Shown: piece by piece, positions 51,008 through 59,534 of the stretch
Position numbering within the stretch: the stretch's first letter is position 1
How the letters are laid out: each line of letters opens with the position of its first letter
Origin: Bradyrhizobium barranii subsp. apii
Lineage (GTDB): Bacteria; Pseudomonadota; Alphaproteobacteria; Rhizobiales; Xanthobacteraceae
Direction: 5' to 3'
Assembly: GCF_011516635.5 (NCBI RefSeq)
Contig: NZ_CP096255.1
Location: 3,036,501-3,100,500, forward strand
DNA length: 64,000 nucleotides
The notes under the pieces: generated by a model
The model's input: only the letters and a program-made list of their open reading frames with translations
Told to the model about the DNA's origin: nothing
Database searches by the model: none
Made by a program: the position numbers and the translations under genes

Positions 51008-51061
51008 CTAACGCGGCCTAACAACCGATAACGAGCTAATTGCCAGGACCTGCGCCAATCT
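51008..51061 (+). promoter_or_regulatory. CTAAC triple-repeat promoter of the epoxide hydrolase operon
   Basis: CTAAC-N5-CTAAC-N5-ATAAC (51008-51032), exactly 10 bp apart, with an extra CTAAT 8 bp after ATAAC starts. 23 bp after ATAAC comes CAATCT (51056-51061). The gene starts about 70 bp later. This is the clearest array on the plus strand. Confidence 0.65.
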
Positions 51062-51133
51062 CTCCTCACGACGAACCGACGCGTCGATTTCGAATTCGGT
51101 TGGCGTCACCGACCAAAGCCAGGGAGATCCGAC

Positions 51134-52447
51134 ATGACAACGCAAGCACGAGCCGACATACTCAATCCCGACCGCCGTCAATTGCTGAGCCAGGCCGCAA
51201 TGACCGCGGTTGCCGCCAGCGTGGCGAGCCTGCTGCCGCTGCGTCCGGCAAAGGCCGCTCCAAGCGGCGCCATCCGGCCGTTCCGCGTCAGCGTACCCGA
51301 GGAAGATCTGCTTGACCTCCGCCGCCGCCTCACAGCGACACGCTGGCCGGATCGCGAGATCGTCGCCGACGAATCGCAGGGCGTGCAGCTCACGACGCTT
51401 CAGCAGCTCGTGCGGTACTGGCAGAACGAATACGACTGGCGCAAGATGGAGGCGCGGCTGAACGCCTTGCCGCAATTCGTCACCGAGATCGACGGCGTCG
51501 ACATCCACTTCATTCACATCCGCTCCCGCCACGAGAACGCGCTGCCGATGGTCGTCACGCATGGGTGGCCGGGCTCGATCATCGAACAGATGAAGATTGT
51601 CGGCCCGCTCACCGATCCCACCGCGCATGGCGCGAAGGCTGCGGATGCATTCGACCTGGTGATCCCCTCGCTTCCCGGCCACGGCTTCTCCGGCAAGCCG
51701 ACGGAGCTCGGCTGGGATCCCCAGCGCATCGCGCGCGCCTGGATCGTGCTGATGAAGCGCCTCGGCTACAACCGCTACGTGGCGCAGGGCGGCGATTGGG
51801 GCAATGCCGTCACGGAGCAGATGGCGGTGATCGCACCGCCGGAGCTGCTCGGCATTCACACCAACATGCCCGCCACCGTTCCCGACGACATCGCCAAGGC
51901 GCTTCAGCCCGGCGGGACGCGGCCGTCAAACCTCTCGGCCGACGAGCGCATTGCCTACGACCAGCTCGACGATTTCTACAAGCACGGCCTCGGCTACGCC
52001 TTCGAGATGTCGAACCGGCCGCAGACGCTCTATGGCCTCGTCGACTCGCCGGCCGGTCTTGCATCCTGGATGCTCGATCACGACGCACGCAGTGCTGCGA
52101 TGATCGCGCGGGTGTTCGACGGCAAGACCGAAGGCCTGTCGCGGGACGACGTGATCGACAACATCACGCTCTACTGGCTCACCAACACCGCGGTGTCGTC
52201 GGCGCGGCTCTACTGGGAGAACAAGCTGGTGTTCTTCGCGCCCAAGCACATCAATATCCCGGTCGCCGTCAGCGTGTTCCCTGACGAGATCTATGCCGCG
52301 CCGCGCAGCTGGGCCGAGAAGGCCTATCCGAAGCTGATGCACTACAACCGCCTCGACAAGGGCGGCCACTTCGCGGCCTGGGAGCAGCCCGCGCTGTTCT
52401 CTGTGGAAATGCGCACCGCGTTCCGCCCGCTGCGCCAGTCGATCTGA
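51134..52447 (+). CDS. epoxide hydrolase with N-terminal EHN domain
   Basis: 437 residues. A twin-arginine-like leader (NPDRRQLLSQAAMTAVAASV) is followed by the epoxide-hydrolase N-terminal domain (about 50-155; FRVSVPEEDLLDLRRRLTAT). The alpha/beta core has VTHGWPGSI (oxyanion), nucleophile Asp in AQGGDWGNAVTEQ, the lid Tyr region around LGYAFEMSNRPQTL and the catalytic His in KGGHFAAWEQP. It opens epoxides to diols in the periplasm or at the membrane. It is the first gene of a five-gene detoxification operon driven by the CTAAC promoter at 51008. Confidence 0.92.
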   Translation: MTTQARADILNPDRRQLLSQAAMTAVAASVASLLPLRPAKAAPSGAIRPFRVSVPEEDLLDLRRRLTATRWPDREIVADESQGVQLTTLQQLVRYWQNEYDWRKMEARLNALPQFVTEIDGVDIHFIHIRSRHENALPMVVTHGWPGSIIEQMKIVGPLTDPTAHGAKAADAFDLVIPSLPGHGFSGKPTELGWDPQRIARAWIVLMKRLGYNRYVAQGGDWGNAVTEQMAVIAPPELLGIHTNMPATVPDDIAKALQPGGTRPSNLSADERIAYDQLDDFYKHGLGYAFEMSNRPQTLYGLVDSPAGLASWMLDHDARSAAMIARVFDGKTEGLSRDDVIDNITLYWLTNTAVSSARLYWENKLVFFAPKHINIPVAVSVFPDEIYAAPRSWAEKAYPKLMHYNRLDKGGHFAAWEQPALFSVEMRTAFRPLRQSI

Positions 52448-52512
52448 ACCGAGCAGGGGACGCGCGCTGCCGTGCGTTCCATTTTCGAACATACATGTCA
52501 GGAGTGCCAACA

Positions 52513-53361
52513 ATGAACCGCCCCGTACAGATCTTCACCACCGAGGACATTCGCCTGGAGCGCCGCCTGCCGACATACTGGCGTGTCACCTTCGACATGC
52601 CGCCGGTGAACATCTTCGGTCCAAAGCACCTTCCGCTGCTCAACGACATCATCACCGCGATTGAGACCGATCCGGACGTGAAGGTGGTCGTATTCGACAG
52701 CGCCGTCGAAGGCTTCTTCATCACGCATTACGACTTCCTGGCGCCGCTTGAGGACTCGCTTCGCGTTCCACCCGGGCCGACCGGCCTGCAGGCGCTGCCC
52801 GACATGCTGGTGCGCCTCAGCCGCGCGCCGGTCGTCTCCATTGCCTCGATCCGGGGCCGTGCGACCGGGGTCGGCAGCGAGCTCGCGCTGGCGAGCGACA
52901 TGCGCTTTGCCAGCCGCGAGAAGGCGATCCTGTCGCAATGGGAGGTCGGCGCGGGACTCGTGCCCGGCGGCGGACCGATGGCCCGGTTGCCGCGGCTGAT
53001 GGGCCGAGGCCGCGCGCTCGAAGTGTTGCTCGGTGCCGATGACATCCACGGCGATCTCGCCGAGCGTTACGGCTACGTGAACCGTTCGCTGCCGGATGCG
53101 GAGCTCGACGGCTTCGTCGAGGCGCTCGCCATGCGCATTGCGTCGTTCGACAAGGAGGCTATCGCCGAGACCAAGCGTCTCGTCGATGTTGCGAGCCTGC
53201 CGCCGGATGACGAGATCAAGCCGGAGTGGGACGCGTTCCTGGCCGCGCTCGGCCGTCCTGCCAGCCAGACCCGCATGAAGGCGCTGATGGCGCGCGGCTT
53301 CCACCGCGCCGGCGACGTCGAGAACCGGCTGGGCTTCCATGTGGGTCAAATCAGCGGCTAA
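52513..53361 (+). CDS. enoyl-CoA hydratase/isomerase family protein
   Basis: 282 residues from ATG 52513 (AGGAG upstream; ATG 52495 is in frame but lacks one). The crotonase fold is clear: FDMPPVNIFGPKHLPLLNDI, VVVFDSAVEGFFITHYDF, and the oxyanion-hole segment SIRGRATGVGSELALASDMR followed by EVGAGLVPGGGPMARLPRLM. The paired catalytic Glu positions of true hydratases are not obvious, so it may be an isomerase or hydrolase on a CoA ester. Second gene of the epoxide-hydrolase operon. Confidence 0.87.
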   Translation: MNRPVQIFTTEDIRLERRLPTYWRVTFDMPPVNIFGPKHLPLLNDIITAIETDPDVKVVVFDSAVEGFFITHYDFLAPLEDSLRVPPGPTGLQALPDMLVRLSRAPVVSIASIRGRATGVGSELALASDMRFASREKAILSQWEVGAGLVPGGGPMARLPRLMGRGRALEVLLGADDIHGDLAERYGYVNRSLPDAELDGFVEALAMRIASFDKEAIAETKRLVDVASLPPDDEIKPEWDAFLAALGRPASQTRMKALMARGFHRAGDVENRLGFHVGQISG

Positions 53362-53482
53362 CGGAACCGCTGTGGCGTTCGGCCGGTTGGAGGAGTGACA
53401 GGCGGTCGTGCCAATGTCGCTTTCCTCCGCTACCGAGCGCCGGTGCCAAAGACCAACTTAAAAACCAACAAGGAGAATTGAG

Positions 53483-53905
53483 ATGATCCGCAAGGCAACA
53501 GCAGTCTGGAAGGGCACCGGTCGCGACGGCACCGGCCATCTGTCGAGCGAATCCGGCGTGCTCGCCGGGACACCCTATTCGTTCAAGACCCGCTTCGAGA
53601 ACGAGAAGGGCACCAATCCCGAGGAGTTGATCGCCGCGGCCCATGCCGGTTGCTTTACCATGGCACTGGCCTTCGGCCTTCAGCTCGCCGGCTTCACGCC
53701 GGACGAGCTGTCGACGGAAGCCGCCATCACGCTCGAGCCGGAAGGCAAAGGCTTCAAGATCAGCAAGTCGGCACTGACGCTTCGCGCCAAGGTGCCGAAC
53801 CTTGACGACGCAGGTTTCGCCAAGATCGCCGGCGAGGCCGAGAAGAACTGTCCGGTGTCGAAGGTGCTCAACGCCGCGATCACGCTCGACGCCAAATTGA
53901 CCTGA
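53483..53905 (+). CDS. osmC: OsmC-family peroxiredoxin
   Basis: 140 residues, the length of OsmC. It starts IRKATAVWKGTGRDGTGHLS and has the GTNPEELIAAAHAGCFTMAL segment with the peroxidatic Cys (about 56), then AEKNCPVSKVLNA with the resolving Cys. It reduces organic hydroperoxides. AAGGAGAATTGAG precedes the ATG. Third gene of the detoxification operon; the 121-bp gap before it may hold a secondary promoter, but I see none clearly. Confidence 0.93.
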   Translation: MIRKATAVWKGTGRDGTGHLSSESGVLAGTPYSFKTRFENEKGTNPEELIAAAHAGCFTMALAFGLQLAGFTPDELSTEAAITLEPEGKGFKISKSALTLRAKVPNLDDAGFAKIAGEAEKNCPVSKVLNAAITLDAKLT

Positions 53906-53926
53906 TCCAACACAGGGAGCGGTGCC

Positions 53927-54412
53927 ATGCCTCGCCAAGATCTCTCTCGCCAAGATCCGCCTCGTCAAGATCTGCCTCGCCAGCATCAGCCGGATGAAGA
54001 CAGGTTCCGGGCGATTTTGCCCGAGGACATCGCTTGGCAACCGTTCCCTGCGTTCCCGCCGGGCGCGCGGCTGGCGGTGATGGTCGGCCATCCCAATGAA
54101 CCCGGACCTTACGTGGTCCGGGTGAAGGTGCCCGGGGGCACGAAGCTGATGCCGCACAAGCATCCGGAAGATCGCATCTACACGGTCATGTCGGGTGTGT
54201 TCTACATCGGCCTCGGCGAGCGTTTTGATGGCGACCAGGTGAAAGCCTATCCGCCGGGCAGCGTCATCGTGCTGCCCGGCGAGACCTGGCATTTTCACTG
54301 GGCGAAGTCCGGCGAATACGTCACACAGGTCTCCGCCATCGGGCCGCTGGGCCTCGAATATCACGATGACCATGATGACCCGCGCTTGCATCCGGCAGCG
54401 GACAAGCGCTGA
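53927..54412 (+). CDS. cupin-domain protein with repetitive N terminus
   Basis: 161 residues. The first 21 residues are a repeat ([17 protein letters not shown]) encoded by 15-bp DNA repeats. The cupin barrel (about 50-150) has motif 1 [21 protein letters not shown], supplying metal-ligand His residues and Glu/Asp, and motif 2 [21 protein letters not shown] small metal-dependent enzyme or sensor is likely; substrate unknown. It sits between OsmC (21 bp) and MsrA (17 bp). Confidence 0.85.
   Translation: MPRQDLSRQDPPRQDLPRQHQPDEDRFRAILPEDIAWQPFPAFPPGARLAVMVGHPNEPGPYVVRVKVPGGTKLMPHKHPEDRIYTVMSGVFYIGLGERFDGDQVKAYPPGSVIVLPGETWHFHWAKSGEYVTQVSAIGPLGLEYHDDHDDPRLHPAADKR
53931..53990 (+). repeat. four tandem 15-bp repeats inside the cupin gene
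   Basis: Four 15-bp units of the type CTCGCCAAGATCTCT, in frame, encoding a five-residue repeat. The last unit is diverged. Confidence 0.85.
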
Positions 54413-54429
54413 CTATCTCGACGAAACCA

Positions 54430-54957
54430 ATGGAGCATCAGATGACGACAGAGCGTGCAGTTTTGGCCGGAGGCTGCTTCTGGGGCATGCAGGATCTGAT
54501 CCGCAGGCAACCGGGGGTGATCTCCACCCGTGTCGGTTACACTGGCGGGCATGTGAAGAACGCCACCTATCGCAATCACGAGGGCCACGCCGAGGGGATC
54601 GAGATCATCTTCAATCCCGCGAAGACGAGCTTCCGGACCATGCTGGAGTTTTTCTTCCAGATCCACGATCCCACCACGCTCAACCGCCAGGGCAATGATC
54701 TGGGCACGAGCTACCGCTCGGCAATCCTCTATACGAGTGACGAGCAGAAGAGAGTCGCCGAAGACACCATCGCCGATGTCGAGGCGTCAGGCCTCTGGCC
54801 CGGCAAAGTGGTGACCGAGGTCGCGCCCGCAGCGGAGTTCTGGGAAGCCGAGCCCGAGCATCAGGATTATCTCGAGCGCTATCCCGATGGCTACACCTGC
54901 CACTTCATCCGGCCCGACTGGAAGCTGCCAAGGCGCGCGGCCGCCGTGGGAGGCTAA
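54430..54957 (+). CDS. msrA: peptide methionine sulfoxide reductase A
   Basis: 175 residues with the catalytic GCFWGMQ (Cys near residue 15), then [54 protein letters not shown] and the ending [13 protein letters not shown]. It reduces methionine-S-sulfoxide in proteins and fits the oxidative-damage theme of this operon, of which it is the last gene. Either ATG 54430 or ATG 54442 may be used; the first has a Shine-Dalgarno only by chance. Confidence 0.94.
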   Translation: MEHQMTTERAVLAGGCFWGMQDLIRRQPGVISTRVGYTGGHVKNATYRNHEGHAEGIEIIFNPAKTSFRTMLEFFFQIHDPTTLNRQGNDLGTSYRSAILYTSDEQKRVAEDTIADVEASGLWPGKVVTEVAPAAEFWEAEPEHQDYLERYPDGYTCHFIRPDWKLPRRAAAVGG

Positions 54958-55050
54958 GCGGATTGTCGCGTAAGGGCGCCGAGGGCCTTTGACGAGGAGT
55001 GCAAATGTGCGAACTCCCCTCATCGTACGATCACGAGAATTCCTCGGGGC

Positions 55051-55692
55051 TCAATGCGCCTCCGACCGGCGTCGGCAGATCACTGTCACCGCCTTGCGGG
55101 CGACCTCCCTCAGATCGGCGCGGCGTGCGCCGGCGCGGGCGCGGATGGCGATCGTCTGCATCGTGGCGGCGGCAAGGATCGCGAGTGCAGCCGGATCGGC
55201 CTCGCGATCCAGCTCGCCCTTGTCCTGCGCCAGGCGGAAGCGGGCCTCGAAATCGGCATCGATCGCGCGTAGTCCCGTCGCAACGCTGCTCCGGATCGCC
55301 GCATCCTCGGCGACTTCGGTCACCGCGGTACCGACCACGAAGCAGCCACGCGCTGATCCCTTGCCGGAAAAGTAGATCGACAGCGCCGCGTCATAGGCCA
55401 GCATCAGCGCTTCGTCCAAGGGATGGTCCCCTGCGAGAGCCTCGCGCGTTGCGGCGAGGCTGATCTCCCAATAGCGCGCCAACGCCTCGAGATAGAGCGC
55501 GTGCTTGTTGCCGAACACCGCGTAGAGGCTCGGTGGGCTCATGCCGGTCGCGGCCGCGACCTTGTCCAGGGACGTGCCGGAATAGCCCGTCCTCCAGAAC
55601 GTTTCTGTCGCCCGCTTGAGGGCCGTCTCAGTGTCGTAGGCGGGTGGCCGTCCCCGGCGCGCCGGGCCCGTCTCGCTCTTTTTCCGTGCCAT
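55051..55692 (-). CDS. TetR/AcrR-family repressor
   Basis: 213 residues from ATG 55692. A basic N-terminal tail (MARKKSETGPARRGRPP) precedes the TetR helix-turn-helix ATETFWRTGYSGTSLDKVAA, ATGMSPPSLYAVFGNKHALY (about 30-70). The C-terminal ligand domain contains a lone Cys in SARGCFVVG. It belongs to the group that regulates drug or reductant stress (YxaF/AcrR-like). It is divergent from the HlyD/MFS efflux genes with two similar operator-like elements between, so it probably represses both. Confidence 0.9.
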   Translation of the reverse strand: MARKKSETGPARRGRPPAYDTETALKRATETFWRTGYSGTSLDKVAAATGMSPPSLYAVFGNKHALYLEALARYWEISLAATREALAGDHPLDEALMLAYDAALSIYFSGKGSARGCFVVGTAVTEVAEDAAIRSSVATGLRAIDADFEARFRLAQDKGELDREADPAALAILAAATMQTIAIRARAGARRADLREVARKAVTVICRRRSEAH

Positions 55693-55725
55693 GTCGTTCG
55701 AACCTGGTTGCCATGTTCCACACGT

Positions 55726-55748
55726 ATATTTGTATGGATCGTTATAAA
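55726..55748. promoter_or_regulatory. TetR operator-like element 1
   Basis: ATATTTGTA-N3-A-N-CGTTA-N2-AA, a direct copy of the element at 55789 with a less perfect dyad. It lies 34 bp from the TetR start. Confidence 0.5.
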
Positions 55749-55788
55749 AATCAATGGCCGCGCGGCTTGATCGCTGCATCGGGGTACA

Positions 55789-55811
55789 ATATTTGTAACG
55801 AACGTTAGTAA
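55789..55811. promoter_or_regulatory. TetR operator-like element 2
   Basis: Contains the dyad TAACG-AA-CGTTA within ATATTTGTAACG...AGTAAA, 20-odd bp before the HlyD start. It shares most bases with element 1, 63 bp away. Two operators in a divergent intergenic region are typical for TetR repressors. Confidence 0.6.
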
Positions 55812-55831
55812 ATGAGATAGGGACGAGGACG

Positions 55832-56973
55832 ATGGGTTTGAACTTTGCGCCAATCGCCGGCTGGCTGGGCGATCGCAGCTTCCGCGGGAGCGAGGCCGCC
55901 GCGCTGTGGTTCGGAGCGGATCTTGCCAGGCGGCTGCGCCGGCCCCTGATGCTCGTGGTGCCCGCCGCGGCTGCCGTGTTCGGCGCCTTCATGTACTGGC
56001 GCAGGAACAATTTGTCTCGACCGACGATGCGTTCGTGCGCGCCGCGAAAGTCACCATCAACGCGCGGGTGTCCGGCCAGGCGGTCGAGATCGCCGTGCGC
56101 GACAACGAGCGCGTCCGGCAGGGCCAGGTGCTGTTTCGAATTGACCCGGAGCCCTACCAGATCGCCGTCGATCAAGCCGAAGCCCGGCTCGGCAGCGCGC
56201 GGCTCCAGATCGACTCCCTCAAGGCGACCTACCGCCAACAGCAGGCGGAGCTGCAATCGGCGAAGGACTCGGCCTCTTTCGACGAGCGCGAGTTCGACCG
56301 CAAGAGGATGCTGGTCGCCTCCGACTTCACGCCGCGCGCGGTCTACGAGCGGGCCGAGACCGATCTCAAGGTCGCGCGCCATCGGATGGCATCGATCGAA
56401 CAGCAGATCGCCAATACGGTCGTCGCGCTCAACGGTGACCCCGACATCGATGTCGACCGCCACCCGACGGTCCGCGCGGCCAGGGCGCAGCTCGATCGCG
56501 CGCGGCTCGACCTCTCCTACGCCACGGTGAAGGCGCCCGACGACGGTATCGTGACCAAGGTCGACGATCTGCAGATCGGCGGTTTCGTCAACGCGGGCGC
56601 GCCCACGTTCTCACTGATGTCGAGCCGGGACGTCTGGATCGAGGCGAATTTTCGTGAGACGGGCCTGACCCACATGCGGCCGGGCCAGGAGGCGAGGATC
56701 GACGTCGACGCCTATCCGGATGGAAAATTCAAGGCGCATATCGTCAGCATGAGTCCCGGCACCGGGTCGGACTTCTCGATCCTGCCGCCGGAGAATGCGA
56801 CCGGGAATTGGGTCAAGGTCGTCCAGCGGCTGCCGGTGCGCCTCGAGCTCGACGATTCCGATCCGACCCGGCCGCTGTTCTCCGGCATCAGCGTGACGGC
56901 GCGGGTCGACACCGGCCATCGTCGCAACTGGCTGCATCTGCTCCAGCCTGCGCTTGCGACGGAGGTCAAATGA
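55832..56973 (+). pseudogene. EmrA/HlyD-type membrane fusion protein, frameshifted
   Basis: It begins at ATG 55832 (GGGACGAGGACG upstream) with MGLNFAPIAGWLGDRSF and a transmembrane helix to FGAFMYW. The frame then changes near 55998-56004 and continues QEQFVSTDDAFVRAAKVTIN to the stop at 56973. The second part has the family lipoyl motif (ARVSGQAVEIAVRDNERVRQ), a coiled coil (about 110-190), and a barrel with PDDGIVTKVDDLQIGGFVNA. A single missing base would restore one protein of about 380 residues. It overlaps the MFS gene by 4 bp. Together they form an EmrAB-type efflux pump. Confidence 0.82.
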
Positions 56974-58462
56974 GTACGACCCTCCCATCGACCGCGACCG
57001 GCGGTCATCATGCAATCTCGGCGGCCGCCCTGATGGCGACCTACATGCAGGCCGTCAACATTTCGATCCCGAACGCCGCGCTGCCGCACATCCAGGCCAC
57101 GCTCTCGATGGCCAATGACGAGGTCGGCTGGGTGTTCTCCTCGTATATCGCTGCAAGCGCCGTGACCATGTCGATCACCCAATGGCTCGCGGGACGCTAT
57201 GGCCGCAAGGCGGTCTATCAAGCAGCCCTTGCCGTCTTCACGCTTGGTCTTGTCCTCGACACGCTGGCGACGACGTCGATCCAGTTCGTGCTGGCGCGGA
57301 TTCTCCAGGGCGCGGCGAGCGGACCACTTGCGCCGCTCTCATTGGCGATTCTGCTCGAGGCGACGCCGGCGGTGCGGCAAGCGCGCATGGGCCTGGCATT
57401 GACGGTCTGCTCGCTGCTCGGCATCAGCACCGGCCCCGCTCTTGGTGGCTGGCTCAGCGAATATTACGGCTGGCCGTCGATCTTCTATGTCACCTGCCCA
57501 TGACGGCCTTCATCGCCCTGACGATGGCCCTGTTGCTGGGCGAGAAGCGGGCAGAGCGGAGCCAGCCCTTCGACGTCTTCGGCCTGACGACCTTCTCCGC
57601 CGGCATGATCGGGCTGCAGATGCTGCTGGATCGCGGCGAGCGCCTCGAATGGTTCGCCTCGACGGAGATCTGGGTCGAAGCGATCGCCTCGGTCCTGGGC
57701 TTCTATCTCTTCATCGTGCACGTTCTGACGAAGAAGGAGCATTTTCTCCGCACGGCGCTGTTCAGGGATCGCAATCTCGTCCTCTCGACGGTGATCTCCT
57801 TTGCGCTCGGCTTCGTCCTGCTGCCGACATTGGCGTTGACGTCCCCGATGCTGGAGGAGTTGCTCAACTACCCTGTCGACACCACCGGCTACATGAGCAT
57901 TCCACGCGGCGTGGCGCTGGTGGGAGCGCTGGTGCTGACGAGCCTGGTTCCGGGACAGGTCGACTACCGGCCGTTCCTCATGGGGGGCATGGCGCTGGTG
58001 GTCTATGCCAACTGGCTGATGCTCGGCTATTCGCCGGCGATGGACTGGCGGCCGGTCGTCGAAGCAGGTTTCCTCCAGGGCGCTGGTCTCGGCATATTGT
58101 TGCCGGCGCTGGTGAGGGCCGCGTTCGGAACGCTCGATCCGAAGCTTCGCCCCGAAGGCAGTGCGCTGATCAACCTGTCGCGCCTTTACGGCAGCACGAT
58201 CGGCATCGCGGTGGTCCAGCTGTTCTTCTATGCCAACACTCAGGCCGTGCATATCGCGCTCGCCAAGCATCTCACGCCTTATCGTGTCGCGGCGAATGTC
58301 ACGGGCCCGATCGGGAAGTCAGGTCTCGCCGCCCTCAACGGCATGGTCACGCGCCAGGCGGCCACGGTTGCGGTCATCGATCAGTTCGAGATCCTGATGT
58401 TCGCCATGCTCGTCGTGATCCCGCTGGTGTTCTTTCTTCGTAAGCCGCGCCCCGCCGGCTAG
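56970..58462 (+). pseudogene. EmrB-type MFS drug efflux transporter (DHA2), frameshifted
   Basis: It begins ATG 56970 and has NISIPNAALPHIQATLSM, WVFSSYIAASAVTMSITQWL and the MFS motif A region AGRYGRKAVYQ. The first frame stops at 57503 just after GWPSIFYVT. The second frame takes over with PMTAFIALTMALLLGEKRAE and runs through helices to KPRPAG at 58462. One base is missing around 57492-57496 (expected ACC-CTG-CCC). Joined, the protein has about 497 residues and 14 helices, the usual size. It exports drugs or hydrophobic toxins with the HlyD partner. Confidence 0.83.
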
Positions 58463-58550
58463 CGCCGGAGAGTCGTGAAATGACGTTGTGTCCGCAACCT
58501 CGATCGCTTCGTCCGCATCGCGCGGCTAGCAGTCAATAAGGAGTATCACC

Positions 58551-59489
58551 ATGACGACCTCCGATTCACTTCGTTACACGAGAATTCCCACGCATGAGGC
58601 CGTGACGATTCCCGCAGTCGGATTTGGCACGCTCATTCCGGATCCGCTCGTGACCAGGCAGGCCACCAGGGCTGCATTGGAGGCCGGATTTCGACATCTC
58701 GATTGTGCCGAGCGCTATCGCAACGAAGCGGCCGTCGGCGACGCGCTACAGGACGCGTTCAAGGCGGGCACGCTTCGGCGCCAGGACCTGTTCGTTACGA
58801 CGAAGCTATGGAACACCAATCATCGGCCGGAGCGGGTCAGGCCCGCCTTCGACGCCAGTCGCCGGCGGCTGCAACTCGACGAGATCGACTGCCACATCAT
58901 CCATACGCCCTTCGCCTTTCAACCCGGCGACGAGCAGGACCCGAGGGATGCGAGCGGCCATGTGATCTATGATTCAGGCGTGACGTTGGCGGAGACATGG
59001 GGGGCGCTGGAGCGGCTCGTCGACGAGGGGCATTGCAAGTCGATCGGGCTGTCGGACATCACCTTGGAGAAGCTGCGCGAGATCGTCGAGGTCGCGCGGA
59101 TCAGGCCTGCCATGGTGCAGGTTGAATCGCATCCGTACCTGCCCGAATGGGAGCTGCTCGACTTCTGTCGGGAGCATGGAATTGTCCTGCAGGCGTTTGC
59201 CGCGCTGGGACACGCCATGAAGCCGAACCTCCTCGCTGACCCCGTGATCACCGCCATCGCGGAGCGCCTGCACAAGACGCCGGCTCAGGTCGCCCTGGCC
59301 TGGGCCGTCCAGCGCGGCACGGCTTTCCTGACGACCTCGACCAATCCTCGGCGGATCGAGGAAAACTTCGAGATTTCGACGCTGCCTGCAGACGCCATGC
59401 GGGAGATGCGGGACCACATCACGACGAATGTCCGGTTCAACACAGTGGTCGAGACCGGCGTGCCCGGATTTATTCCGCGGGCAGGATGA
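58551..59489 (+). CDS. aldo/keto reductase
   Basis: 312 residues, AKR fold. The catalytic tetrad is visible: Asp in HLDCAERYRNE with Tyr in the same motif, Lys in LFVTTKLWNTNHRPE, and His in IDCHIIHTPFAF. C-terminal NADPH-binding residues lie around AFLTTSTNPRRIEENFEI. It reduces aldehydes and ketones to alcohols and fits the carbonyl-detoxification theme. AATAAGGAGTATCACC precedes the ATG. It has its own 88-bp upstream gap, without a CTAAC array. Confidence 0.92.
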   Translation: MTTSDSLRYTRIPTHEAVTIPAVGFGTLIPDPLVTRQATRAALEAGFRHLDCAERYRNEAAVGDALQDAFKAGTLRRQDLFVTTKLWNTNHRPERVRPAFDASRRRLQLDEIDCHIIHTPFAFQPGDEQDPRDASGHVIYDSGVTLAETWGALERLVDEGHCKSIGLSDITLEKLREIVEVARIRPAMVQVESHPYLPEWELLDFCREHGIVLQAFAALGHAMKPNLLADPVITAIAERLHKTPAQVALAWAVQRGTAFLTTSTNPRRIEENFEISTLPADAMREMRDHITTNVRFNTVVETGVPGFIPRAG

Positions 59490-59510
59490 AGCGCGCGGCG
59501 CGGTGCGAAA

Positions 59511-59526
59511 GCCGAAGGCCTTCGGC
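59511..59526. terminator. palindromic hairpin between convergent genes
   Basis: GCCGAAGGCCTTCGGC, a perfect 16-base palindrome between the convergent stops at 59489 and 59535. It is a likely shared terminator, although no T-run is present. Confidence 0.5.
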
Positions 59527-59534
59527 CGGCCTCG

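Noticed and set aside
53449..53475. CCAAC pair upstream of osmC as a seventh CTAAC-type promoter
   Set aside because: Spacing is 12 bp, not 10, there is no third unit, and the pair overlaps the ribosome-binding region.
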